Source of the DNA: an uncultured Bacillota bacterium
Lineage (GTDB): Bacteria; Bacillota; Clostridia; Peptostreptococcales; Anaerovoracaceae
Direction of reading: 5' to 3'
Assembly (NCBI GenBank): GCA_902465215.1
Contig: CABQMM010000035.1
Span: 1-8,847, forward strand
Length of the DNA: 8,847 nucleotides
This document shows, piece by piece, positions 1 to 6,070 of this stretch. The translations under genes were made by a program, and so were the position numbers. Positions within the stretch are counted from its first letter, which is position 1. Every line of letters starts with the position of its first letter. The notes under the pieces are model-generated. The model did no database searches, was not told the DNA's origin, and saw nothing but the letters and a program-made list of their open reading frames with translations.

Positions 1-767
1 TAATGAGAGCAAGAAGAGAAACTTCCATTGAAAAGGGTCTTGCAACAGTTAAGAAGAACTTAGACAAGATGGTTGCTAAGGAAAGAATGACTGCTGATGA
101 AGTTGCAGAAGTTTTCGGAAGAATTCACGGCTCTACAGACATCAACATCATCGCTGACGCTGACCTTGTAATCGAAGCGGCTACAGAAGATATGGAAGCA
201 AAGAAGGCTCTGTTCGCAGAACTCGACAAGCTTTGCAAGCCGGAAACAATCATTGCTACAAACACATCTTCCCTGTCCATTACGGAAATCGCAGCAGCAA
301 CAGGAAGACCTGACAAGGTTATCGGAATGCACTTCTTTAACCCGGTTCCTGCAATGAAGCTCGTTGAAATCATCAAGGGACTGACTACATCCGAAGAAAC
401 GAAAGCAACAATCCTTGCTTTAACAGAAAAATTAGGAAAGACTCCTGTAGAAGTTGCAGAAGCTCCGGGATTCGTTGTAAACAGAATCTTAATTCCGATG
501 ATCAACGAAGGCGTGGGAATCCTTGCTGACGGCGTTGCAGACGCTAAGGGCATCGACACAGCTATGAAGCTTGGTGCTAACCACCCGATGGGACCTCTGG
601 AATTAGGCGACCTTATCGGACTTGATGTATGCCTTGCTATCATGGATGTACTTTATCACGAATACGGTGATCCGAAGTACAGAGCACATGTTTTACTTAG
701 AAAGATGGTAAGAGCAGGAAAGCTCGGAAGAAAGACAGGCGTAGGCTTCTACGACTACAGCAAATAA
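1..767 (+). CDS. hbd: 3-hydroxybutyryl-CoA dehydrogenase, 5'-truncated by window edge
   Basis: This cytoplasmic enzyme interconverts acetoacetyl-CoA and 3-hydroxybutyryl-CoA with NAD(P)H, a step of clostridial butyrate/butanol formation. The frame is open to the window edge (first full codon at 3) and ends at TAA 765-767, giving 254 visible residues. The clostridial enzyme has about 282, so about 28 N-terminal residues with the glycine-rich NAD loop lie upstream. The ATG at 3 aligns with an internal position and is not the start. Visible residues, numbered from that ATG: NTSS (87-90), catalytic His in GMHFFNP (H110), Glu in KLVEII (E122), Asn in GFVVNR (N160), GANHPMGP (191-198) and the C-terminal GFYDYSK. 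All 11 arginines use AGA, which suggests high expression. The residues shown match Hbd rather than the longer fused FadB/FadJ proteins. A terminator follows directly, so this is the last gene of its transcript. Confidence 0.95.
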   Translation, partial: MRARRETSIEKGLATVKKNLDKMVAKERMTADEVAEVFGRIHGSTDINIIADADLVIEAATEDMEAKKALFAELDKLCKPETIIATNTSSLSITEIAAATGRPDKVIGMHFFNPVPAMKLVEIIKGLTTSEETKATILALTEKLGKTPVEVAEAPGFVVNRILIPMINEGVGILADGVADAKGIDTAMKLGANHPMGPLELGDLIGLDVCLAIMDVLYHEYGDPKYRAHVLLRKMVRAGKLGRKTGVGFYDYSK

Positions 768-780
768 AAAATGATTTTTT

Positions 781-808
781 CAGAGGACTTCGGTCCTCTG
801 TTTTTTTT
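781..808 (+). terminator. Rho-independent terminator of hbd
   Basis: A perfect 8-bp stem (CAGAGGAC 781-788 with GTCCTCTG 793-800) closed by a UUCG tetraloop is followed by eight T (801-808). It begins 13 nt after the hbd stop codon. It should end the upstream transcript and separate it from the ATPase gene. Confidence 0.95.
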
Positions 809-812
809 GCGC

Positions 813-841
813 TTGATTCGGGAAAATATTGATGATATAAT
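813..841 (+). promoter_or_regulatory. Sigma-A-type promoter of the AAA_14/DUF4143 gene
   Basis: TTGATT (813-818), a 17-nt spacer and a perfect TATAAT (836-841), preceded by TGA so that it also resembles an extended -10. Transcription would start near 848 and leave a leader of about 57 nt before the ATG at 905. The promoter sits 5 nt after the hbd terminator, so the ATPase gene has its own transcription unit. Confidence 0.75.
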
Positions 842-904
842 AATGTTGATTGAAGATATATTTTTATGTACCAAAATATAAATTTTGTTGATGCGAGGTG
901 TTTT

Positions 905-2221
905 ATGTTAAAAAGAAAAGCAAGCGCTTCGATTAGAAAATGGGTTGATACGAAGGACAAGAAGTGTCTTATCGTCCAAGGCGCCAGACAAATAGGAAAG
1001 ACATATACAATTGAACGATTTGCGGAAGAAAACTACGCAGAACTTCTTGAAATAAATTTTAAACAGATGCCGTCTGCCGTTGAGATTTTTTCAGGAGATC
1101 TTACGGTAGACAATATGGTTATGGCTATGCGGTTTCGATTTCCGGAAAAGAAAATTATCCCAGGAAAAACTTTGATTTTTCTGGATGAGATTCAGGAGTG
1201 TCAAGAAGCCTTGACATCCCTCAAGTTTTGGGCAATTGACAACCGATTTGATGTTATTGCATCAGGTTCGCTTCTTGGAATAGACTATAAGCGCGCGTCA
1301 TCCTATCCCGTCGGGTATGTTGATTATCTGCGGATGTATGGAATTGACTTTGAAGAGTTCCTTTGGGGGATGGGAATTTCCGAAGATATGATAGAGAAGC
1401 TTTGCGGGTATTTGAAGTCAAAGACAGTCATACCGGAAGCCATTCACTCTCAAATGATGAATTATTACAGACAGTACATCGCAATCGGCGGCATGCCGGA
1501 AGCTGTCCAAAAATATATAGATACAAAGGATTTCAGAGAGGTTGACAGAATTCAAAGGAGTCTTTTGCAAGGGTATCAATATGATATCGCGCATTACGCA
1601 ACGGCAGAGGAGAAGGTGAAAGCGGAGAAATGCTATCTTTCCCTTGCGAGACAGCTACTCGATAAAGAAAACCACAAATTTCAATATAAAGAAATTGAGC
1701 ATGGCGGCAGAGCGCAAAAGTATTTTTCCAGCATAGAGTGGCTGCTGCGCGCGGACATGGTGCATTTATGCAAGCTTGTGACAGATGTCAGATTTGATTT
1801 GGATGATTACGCAAGAGATGATTTTTTCAGGGCGTATACCACGGACTTATCGCTCCTGATGGCGATGAAGGATTTTTCGTTAAAGCAGCATATTGTAGAA
1901 AATACTTTGTCAGGGAACACAAAAGGTGGAATCTTTGAATGTGCGATAGCCGATGCTTTGTATAAAAAGGGATACCGGCTCTATTTCTATAAAAAAGAGA
2001 CCACCCAAAGAGAAATTGATGTAATTATTCAAAAAGACGGAAAGGTGGTTCCGATTGAAGTAAAGAGCGGAAACGCCCGTGCAAATTCGCTGAAAGCACT
2101 TATGAAGAAGAATAAAGACATCTCTTATGGATATAAGTTTGTAGATGGTAACATAGGTGTAAGTGAAGATGGAATCATTACATTACCGCTGTATATGATT
2201 GCATTTATTGCCGATGCATAA
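905..2221 (+). CDS. AAA_14 ATP-binding protein with DUF4143 C-terminal domain
   Basis: A 438-residue protein of the widespread AAA_14/DUF4143 ATPase family, whose biological role is unsettled. The start at ATG 905 follows GAGGTG (895-900); an in-frame ATG at 866 has no such site and adds an atypical extension. The Walker A is GARQIGKT (26-33), the Walker B IFLDEIQE (91-98; D94, E95), the sensor-like segment IASGSLLG (118-125), and the family signature YPVGYVDYL begins at residue 134, with IGGMPEAV (194-201) after it. The C-terminal DUF4143 part ends in a PD-(D/E)XK-like pattern: E345 in GGIFECAIAD, D372 in REIDVII, and E385/K387 in PIEVKSG. All core motifs are present with no frameshift. It has its own promoter and terminator, and by eye is more A+T-rich than the LysR gene, so it may be an acquired single-gene cassette. 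Whether the nuclease-like part cuts anything is unknown. Confidence 0.9.
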   Translation: MLKRKASASIRKWVDTKDKKCLIVQGARQIGKTYTIERFAEENYAELLEINFKQMPSAVEIFSGDLTVDNMVMAMRFRFPEKKIIPGKTLIFLDEIQECQEALTSLKFWAIDNRFDVIASGSLLGIDYKRASSYPVGYVDYLRMYGIDFEEFLWGMGISEDMIEKLCGYLKSKTVIPEAIHSQMMNYYRQYIAIGGMPEAVQKYIDTKDFREVDRIQRSLLQGYQYDIAHYATAEEKVKAEKCYLSLARQLLDKENHKFQYKEIEHGGRAQKYFSSIEWLLRADMVHLCKLVTDVRFDLDDYARDDFFRAYTTDLSLLMAMKDFSLKQHIVENTLSGNTKGGIFECAIADALYKKGYRLYFYKKETTQREIDVIIQKDGKVVPIEVKSGNARANSLKALMKKNKDISYGYKFVDGNIGVSEDGIITLPLYMIAFIADA

Positions 2222-2273
2222 AAAAGAGGCTGCGCCCTAACGGATGTTTTCCGTTATTGCGACAGCCTTTTTT
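2221..2273. terminator. Bidirectional terminator between convergent genes
   Basis: A long hairpin combines AGGCTG (2227-2232) with CAGCCT (2263-2268), an inner CGC/GCG pairing with one bulge, and an apical ACGGA/TCCGT stem. A T-run (2268-2273) follows on the plus strand, and the A-run at 2219-2225 supplies the U-tract on the minus strand. It lies directly after the ATPase stop and 11 nt beyond the stop of the convergent DDAH-like gene, so it can serve both. Confidence 0.85.
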
Positions 2274-2284
2274 AGCGAGTAAAT

Positions 2285-3058
2285 TTAAAATCTCAATGAT
2301 AAGCAGGTAAGGCTTCCGTCAATCAAGCGGAACTCGTTGGTATCCATGAGAATTACAGGATAGCCGAGGTCTTCGATGATTTTCTGCGTTTTCGGATAGC
2401 CTGCAGGTACGAGCACCGTGCCGTTGATATTCAGGCTGTTGACCGCATAAAGCTCGTCTGCATCAATCACGAAGCGGTTAAAGTCCTTAAATGCTTCTTC
2501 TTTGTCCATCGTTTCCGTAACAAGCATATTGTTGTTTTCCAGATAAATGGCGAAATCCTTGAGGTGAAGTCCTTCTGTTACAGGTACTGTAGATGATGTA
2601 TAACCGAACTTTGTTACGATGTCATCGAACTGCTTTGCGCCTTCGGCATTGGTTCTGTCTGAAAGCCCTACATAGAAATGATCGCCGACTTTCATAACAT
2701 CGCCGCCTTCTAAAGTGCCCGGCGCTTCGATATGGAAAATCTGTTCTTCGTCATAGAATTTCCGAATCGTCTTGATGATTTCAAACTTTTCGGCATTTCT
2801 GGAGTCCGTTGCAGGGTTTGTGATGATTGCACAGCGTTCCATGACAACCGCAGGATCTTCAACGAAGCAGGAATCCGGGAATCTTTCATCAGCCTCAAGG
2901 TCGGTTACTTCAAGTCCGAGGCTTCTGAGCGTTTCCACATATTTATCGTGCTGCTTGACAGCTTTCTCATAGTCGGGTGTGCCTTCACCGAACTGCGCGG
3001 TTGAAATACCGTTGATGAGCGCCTTGCAAGGCTTCTTCGTAATTGCTTTTGTAAACAT
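2285..3058 (-). CDS. Dimethylarginine dimethylaminohydrolase (DDAH)-like hydrolase
   Basis: A 257-residue member of the amidinotransferase/DDAH fold, close to the length of the Pseudomonas enzyme (254). DDAH hydrolyses methylated arginine to citrulline and methylamines; relatives act on arginine or other guanidines. The catalytic set is complete: C252 in SLTCLSLRF at the C-terminus, H165 in EGLHLKD and E117 in TLEGGD, plus FPDSCFVED (60-68) that shapes the substrate pocket. After the catalytic His it reads LHLKD, where I recall LHLK(S/T)G in characterised DDAH, so the substrate may differ. The start is set by AGGAGGG (plus-strand 3068-3074) 9 nt before the ATG. No signal peptide is visible, so it is cytoplasmic. 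It diverges from a LysR gene, which probably regulates it. Family assignment is firm; the exact substrate is an inference. Confidence 0.85.
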   Translation of the reverse strand: MFTKAITKKPCKALINGISTAQFGEGTPDYEKAVKQHDKYVETLRSLGLEVTDLEADERFPDSCFVEDPAVVMERCAIITNPATDSRNAEKFEIIKTIRKFYDEEQIFHIEAPGTLEGGDVMKVGDHFYVGLSDRTNAEGAKQFDDIVTKFGYTSSTVPVTEGLHLKDFAIYLENNNMLVTETMDKEEAFKDFNRFVIDADELYAVNSLNINGTVLVPAGYPKTQKIIEDLGYPVILMDTNEFRLIDGSLTCLSLRF

Positions 3059-3089
3059 TGTATATATCCCTCCTCGAAAAGAATTTTGT

Positions 3090-3117
3090 TTGACTTTTTA
3101 TGTCCATAGCATATAAT
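3090..3117 (+). promoter_or_regulatory. Promoter of the LysR gene, overlapping the divergent promoter
   Basis: TTGACT (3090-3095), a 16-nt spacer and a perfect TATAAT (3112-3117). Transcription would start near 3124, with a leader of about 66 nt to the LysR ATG at 3190. It occupies the same DNA as the minus-strand DDAH promoter, so the two polymerases probably exclude each other. Confidence 0.65.
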
Positions 3118-3136
3118 AAAATTAAAGATTTGTAAA
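3108..3136 (-). promoter_or_regulatory. Promoter of the DDAH-like gene
   Basis: Read on the minus strand: TTTACA (plus positions 3131-3136), a 17-nt spacer and TATGCT (3108-3113). The -35 matches the sigma-A consensus at 5 of 6 and the -10 at 4 of 6. Transcription would start near 3101, giving a leader of about 43 nt. Its -10 box shares two bases with the -10 box of the opposing LysR promoter. Confidence 0.6.
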
Positions 3137-3147
3137 ACGCAAGTTTT

Positions 3148-3162
3148 TCATGTTTTCCATGA
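3148..3162. promoter_or_regulatory. Candidate LysR operator palindrome
   Basis: Perfect inverted repeat TCATG-N5-CATGA. It lies 12 nt upstream of the -35 of the DDAH-like gene, centred about 54 nt before its predicted start, and just downstream of the LysR promoter. LysR-type regulators often bind such a dyad (T-N11-A type) to activate the divergent gene and repress their own. The dyad is seen; its binding by this regulator is inferred. Confidence 0.4.
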
Positions 3163-3189
3163 TAAATACGCATATATGGAGGCTAAGAA

Positions 3190-4101
3190 ATGAATTTCGG
3201 ACAATATGAGGCATTTGTAAAGGCCGTCGAGGCGGGCACGATGACGCAGGCAGCGGAGGAACTGGGGTACAGCCAGTCCGGGCTTACGCGGGCGCTGAGC
3301 TCCCTAGAAGAGGAATGGGGTGTGCGCCTTCTCATGAGAGGGCGTAACGGCGTGCAGCTTACTCCGGAGGGGGAAAGGCTGCTTCCTGATATTCGGACGG
3401 TGCTTCACGACCAAAGAAGACTGGCAGAGCACATAGACGAAATCAACGGATTGCGGGACGGACTCATTCGGGTCGGAACCTTCAACAGTGTTTCGGCACA
3501 GTGGCTTCCGGGGATTATTAAGGAATTTCACGACAAGCATCCGGGAATCCGTTTTGAACTCCTGCACGGAACGGATGCACAGATTGTCAGCTGGATTTCC
3601 GACGGGCGTGTCGATGTGGGCTTTGTTGCGTATCCGACGAAGCCGGAACTGGAAGCAGACTTCCTATATCGCGATCCGATTGTGAGTATTTTTGCAGAGG
3701 ATGACCCGCTCGCATCGCTTCCGAAGTTTCCGATAGCTATGCTGCCGGAACTGCCGTACATTGCACTGAATGAGGGTGTTGAGGATGAGATTACCGCAAT
3801 TTTGAATCAAAACAGAATTGAGCTCGACGCGCGATTCATGGAGAGCGATGACCATGCCGTGATTGCCATGGTTGAGCAGGGACTTGGCACGAGCCTCATG
3901 TCCATGATGATGCTCGAAGGATTTTCGCGAAAGATAAAAGCGGTGCCGCTTGAGCCGCCGGGATATCGGGATTTAGGAATTGCATGCCGTAGTCGGGAGG
4001 TTCTGTCGAGCGCCGCAGAAGCATTCTACAAGTGTGCGTGCAAGTGGGTTGCCGGCTATCGGAATCAGGCGTATAATCAAGAAAAGAACGGAAAGGAGTG
4101 A
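3190..4101 (+). CDS. LysR-family transcriptional regulator
   Basis: A 303-residue DNA-binding regulator of normal LysR length. Residues 1-65 form the winged helix-turn-helix: MTQAAEELGYSQSGLTRALS (18-37) followed by LEEEWGVRLLMR and LTPEGERLL. A linker helix leads to the co-inducer domain from about residue 90 (LIRVGTFNSVSAQWLPGII) to about 295. GGAGG (3178-3182) 7 nt before ATG 3190 sets the start. It diverges from the DDAH-like gene over a 131-bp gap with overlapping promoters and a palindrome, so it most likely controls that gene in response to a related metabolite, possibly a guanidino compound or arginine derivative. Its stop codon lies within the ribosome-binding region of the following acetyltransferase gene, so the two are probably cotranscribed. 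No close named orthologue is recognised. Confidence 0.92.
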   Translation: MNFGQYEAFVKAVEAGTMTQAAEELGYSQSGLTRALSSLEEEWGVRLLMRGRNGVQLTPEGERLLPDIRTVLHDQRRLAEHIDEINGLRDGLIRVGTFNSVSAQWLPGIIKEFHDKHPGIRFELLHGTDAQIVSWISDGRVDVGFVAYPTKPELEADFLYRDPIVSIFAEDDPLASLPKFPIAMLPELPYIALNEGVEDEITAILNQNRIELDARFMESDDHAVIAMVEQGLGTSLMSMMMLEGFSRKIKAVPLEPPGYRDLGIACRSREVLSSAAEAFYKCACKWVAGYRNQAYNQEKNGKE

Positions 4102-4109
4102 AAGCCGAT

Positions 4110-4619
4110 ATGATTATTCGAAAAGCAAAAGTTGAAGATTTAGACGAAATAATGCGCGTTATGGATGCGGCCCGTAAACACATGGAAGATGAAGGAAACA
4201 CGGGACAATGGATTGACGGCTATCCTTCCCGTGAGTTGATTACGAGTGATATTGAGAAAGGCGAGTTTTATGTATGGGCAGATAAAGACGCAGACAATGG
4301 TGAAAAGATTTGCGGCGGCTTTGCATTTATTATAGGCGAAGATCCGACATATATTGAAATTGAAAACGGGAAGTGGCTGAATGATAAGCCATACGGCACG
4401 ATTCACAGAATTAGCAGCGATGGAATACGGAAAGGAATGCTGAGAGAGTGCCTTGCATTCTGCAAAACACAAATCCCGGAAATCCGAATGGACACTCACG
4501 AAAAAAACATTTCCATGCAGAGTGCCTGCGAACGGCTTGGCTTCGTAAAATGCGGGACAATTCATATCAGTGACGGAAGCTCAAGGATTGCATATCAGCT
4601 ATGTAATGGAGAGAAGTAA
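4110..4619 (+). CDS. GNAT-family N-acetyltransferase
   Basis: A 169-residue single-domain acetyltransferase, expected to transfer acetyl from acetyl-CoA to an amine; the substrate is unknown. It belongs to the GNAT subgroup with HRI at the central strand (YGTIHRISSDGIRKGM, 95-110) and the C-terminal block IRMDTHEKN (125-133), SACERLGFVKCG (138-149) and DGSSRIAYQ (155-163). The acetyl-CoA loop lacks a classic R/Q-x-x-G-x-G/A, reading GIRKGM instead, which I believe is common in this subgroup. ATG 4110 is chosen because AAAGGAG (4092-4098) lies 11 nt upstream; GTG 4098 would overlap that site and add four residues. It follows the LysR gene by 8 nt and shares its transcript, but whether it serves the same pathway cannot be told. 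A strong terminator follows. Confidence 0.88.
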   Translation: MIIRKAKVEDLDEIMRVMDAARKHMEDEGNTGQWIDGYPSRELITSDIEKGEFYVWADKDADNGEKICGGFAFIIGEDPTYIEIENGKWLNDKPYGTIHRISSDGIRKGMLRECLAFCKTQIPEIRMDTHEKNISMQSACERLGFVKCGTIHISDGSSRIAYQLCNGEK

Positions 4620-4627
4620 GAGGCATG

Positions 4628-4660
4628 AAAAAGCAAGTTCATCAAAAAACTTGCTTTTTT
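4628..4660 (+). terminator. Rho-independent terminator of the LysR-GNAT unit
   Basis: A 12-bp perfect stem (4628-4639 with 4648-4659) has an 8-nt loop and ends in a run of six T (4655-4660). It lies 8 nt after the acetyltransferase stop. The A-rich 5' arm means it may also stop transcription coming from the opposite strand. Confidence 0.9.
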
Positions 4661-4672
4661 GATGGGAAAAGT

Positions 4673-4699
4673 ATAGAATAAATTGATATGTTATTCTAT
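4673..4699. repeat. Inverted repeat around the rho -35 box, candidate operator
   Basis: A perfect 9-bp inverted repeat, ATAGAATAA (4673-4681) and TTATTCTAT (4691-4699), separated by 9 nt that contain the putative -35 TTGATA of rho. The heptamer ATTCTAT occurs again in direct orientation at 4709-4715 and 4736-4742, and 12 nt (ATTCTATTTTGT) are repeated exactly at 4693-4704 and 4709-4720. It could be a repressor-binding array or simply low-complexity A+T-rich DNA. Confidence 0.4.
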
Positions 4700-4710
4700 T
4701 TTGTAATAAT
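4683..4710 (+). promoter_or_regulatory. Probable promoter of the rho-prmC unit
   Basis: TTGATA (4683-4688), a 16-nt spacer and AATAAT (4705-4710), each 5 of 6 to the sigma-A consensus. Transcription would start near 4717, giving a leader of about 67 nt before ATG 4784. It is the only good promoter seen between the upstream terminator and rho. Confidence 0.5.
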
Positions 4711-4749
4711 TCTATTTTGTTTAGCATTTCTTTAAATTCTATGAAAGGG

Positions 4750-4769
4750 GCAGCGAAATTCAGCGCTGC
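4750..4769 (+). other. Hairpin next to the rho ribosome binding site
   Basis: GCAGCG (4750-4755) and CGCTGC (4764-4769) can form a 6-bp GC-rich stem with an 8-nt loop in the rho leader. It ends one base before the ribosome binding site AAAGGTG (4771-4777). It could tune translation of rho, but no T-run follows, so it is not a terminator. Confidence 0.35.
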
Positions 4770-4783
4770 AAAAGGTGATATCC

Positions 4784-5137
4784 ATGCCAAGAAAAAAAGT
4801 AACGGAAGAAATTTCTGAAGAAAAGATAAAAGCAGAGTCTGTAGAAGAGCAGGAAGTACAGGCTGCAGAAGAAGCACAGCCGGAAGAGGCTGAAGTGCCT
4901 GAGAGCGTGGCAGAAGAACAGCCGGAACGCAAGGAGCCGCCGAAGGAAGAACGCCCGGAAGTTGAAGGTATTCTGGAAATTCAGGAAGAAAACAATTTTG
5001 GCTTTCTTAGATTTTCCAATTTCCTTACGAGCGAAAAAGATATTTATGTATCTCCGACACAGATTCGCAGATTTAATCTGAAAACAGGCGATAAGATTCG
5101 GAGCACTGCTTTATGTATTGACCGTAAACGGGGATGA
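4784..5137 (+). CDS. Rho N-terminal fragment (acidic tail plus partial cold-shock domain)
   Basis: This is the 117-residue product that would be made if the frame is as given. ATG 4784 follows AAAGGTG (4771-4777) by 6 nt; GTG 4775 is in frame but overlaps that site. Residues 1-60 are low-complexity and strongly acidic (Glu/Pro/Ala-rich, probably disordered). The usual Rho_N helical bundle is not seen, and frame 2 is closed by TGA at 4742. The cold-shock-like RNA-binding fold follows: VEGILEIQ (60-67), the RNP-type NFGFLRF (71-77), [19 protein letters not shown] (86-104). From residue 107 the sequence ([11 protein letters not shown]) is out-of-frame and unlike Rho. Alone it might bind RNA weakly but could not hydrolyse ATP. 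Confidence 0.7.
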   Translation: MPRKKVTEEISEEKIKAESVEEQEVQAAEEAQPEEAEVPESVAEEQPERKEPPKEERPEVEGILEIQEENNFGFLRFSNFLTSEKDIYVSPTQIRRFNLKTGDKIRSTALCIDRKRG

Positions 5138-6035
5138 ACCGGGAGTTGCGATTCGCAGACCAGACTTCGATAACCTGACTCCGGTATTTCCGTATGAAAG
5201 ACTTAGACTGGAGGACGGAAGCCGTGAACTTTCAACGAGACTCATTGACTTGATTGCTCCAATCGGAAAAGGACAGAGAGGTCTAATTGTAGCACCGCCG
5301 AAGGCAGGCAAGACGGTTCTTTTAAAGAAGGTCGCACATGCAATTGAGAAGAATTATCCGGAAATCGAACTTATTGTGCTTTTGGTTGATGAAAGACCGG
5401 AAGAAGTAACGGATATGAAACGGTCGCTTACGAGGGGAGAAGTCATATACTCGACATTCGACGAGCTGCCGGCGCATCATGTGAAAGTGGCGGAAATGGT
5501 TCTTGCCAGGGCGCAGCGTTTGGTTGAACACGGTAAAGATGTGGTAATATTATTAGATAGTATTACGAGGCTTGCCAGAGCCTACAATATGGTGGTTCCG
5601 GCATCAGGAAGAACGCTCAGTGGCGGTCTTGACCCGGGTGCGCTTCACAGACCGAAGAAATTTTTCGGTGCTGCAAGAAAGATGGAAGAAGGCGGTTCGG
5701 TTACGATTCTTGCGACCGCGCTTGTTGAGACCGGAAGCCGCATGGACGATGTAATCTTTGAAGAATTCAAGGGTACAGGCAACATGGAGCTTCACCTCGA
5801 CCGCAGACTCAGTGAAAAGCGTATCTTCCCTGCAATCAGCCTGAATAAATCAGGAACAAGAAGAGAAGATTTGCTCATGGATCAGGATGAGCTCGAAGCT
5901 GTCTGGGCGATGAGAAGAGCGATGTCGAACCGAGATTCACAAGATGTGGCAAGTGAGATTATAGATAATCTTGCGCATACGCGGACGAATCGAGATTTCG
6001 TACAGATAATAAAAAAAGTACTGATTGAGGAATAA
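5082..6035 (+). CDS. Rho C-terminal fragment (complete ATPase/helicase domain)
   Basis: The frame is open from 5082 and carries the rest of Rho to TAA 6033-6035. Rho-like sequence begins at 5097 (FGALLYV). Motifs numbered from the TTG at 5118: Walker A APPKAGKT (59-66), DERPEEV with the catalytic Glu (91-97), Walker B VVILLDS (142-148), Q-loop [11 protein letters not shown] (167-177), R-loop [10 protein letters not shown] (218-227) and the SGTRRE arginine region (245-250). All key residues are present. No good independent start exists: TTG 5118 has only GGAG 14 nt away, and the first in-frame ATG (5415) lies beyond the Walker A. Most of this part may therefore not be translated. It runs without a terminator into the DUF1385 gene, 35 nt downstream. 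Confidence 0.7.
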   Translation, partial: KQAIRFGALLYVLTVNGDEPGVAIRRPDFDNLTPVFPYERLRLEDGSRELSTRLIDLIAPIGKGQRGLIVAPPKAGKTVLLKKVAHAIEKNYPEIELIVLLVDERPEEVTDMKRSLTRGEVIYSTFDELPAHHVKVAEMVLARAQRLVEHGKDVVILLDSITRLARAYNMVVPASGRTLSGGLDPGALHRPKKFFGAARKMEEGGSVTILATALVETGSRMDDVIFEEFKGTGNMELHLDRRLSEKRIFPAISLNKSGTRREDLLMDQDELEAVWAMRRAMSNRDSQDVASEIIDNLAHTRTNRDFVQIIKKVLIEE

Positions 6036-6070
6036 ACCCGCAAAGGGCATTGAAAACAGAGGAAAAACTT

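Larger units (their letters stand above)
4784..6035 (+). pseudogene. rho: Transcription termination factor Rho, frameshifted with internal deletion
   Basis: Rho is a hexameric RNA helicase that releases RNA polymerase from untranslated transcripts. Here its cold-shock RNA-binding domain is read in frame 2 up to about 5100, and its ATPase domain is complete but in frame 3. The frame-2 reading stops at TGA 5135-5137. The frame-3 reading is open only from 5082, after TGA 5079-5081. At the junction, GDKIR is followed in the other frame by [16 protein letters not shown]. Related Rho proteins carry a further stretch of about 11-13 residues there (in Bacillus roughly SGKVRPPKENER, recalled from memory). 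A deletion of 3n+2 nt therefore explains both the loss and the shift. Both sides are otherwise well conserved, so the event is recent, or it is an assembly error. Rho is dispensable in several Firmicutes, so a true null is plausible. Confidence 0.8.

Noticed and set aside
3..5. ATG at 3 as the start of hbd
   Set aside because: It aligns to about residue 29 of full-length Hbd; the NAD-binding loop must lie upstream.
125..643. Minus-strand open frame of 172 codons inside hbd
   Set aside because: It lies wholly antisense to a well-conserved enzyme, its protein matches no family I know, and the strong codon bias of hbd explains the absence of stops.
4140..4565. Minus-strand open frame of 141 codons opposite the GNAT gene
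   Set aside because: Antisense to a clear acetyltransferase, no ribosome binding site or recognisable domain.
4741..4818. 25-codon leader ORF from ATG 4741 in the rho leader
   Set aside because: No ribosome binding site before the ATG; it runs over the rho start in another frame and has no attenuator-like codon run.
5082..5137. Programmed +1 frameshift that would fuse the two rho frames
   Set aside because: No recognised slippery or stop-codon shift signal is seen in the overlap, and a frameshift alone would not restore the missing dozen residues of the RNA-binding domain.
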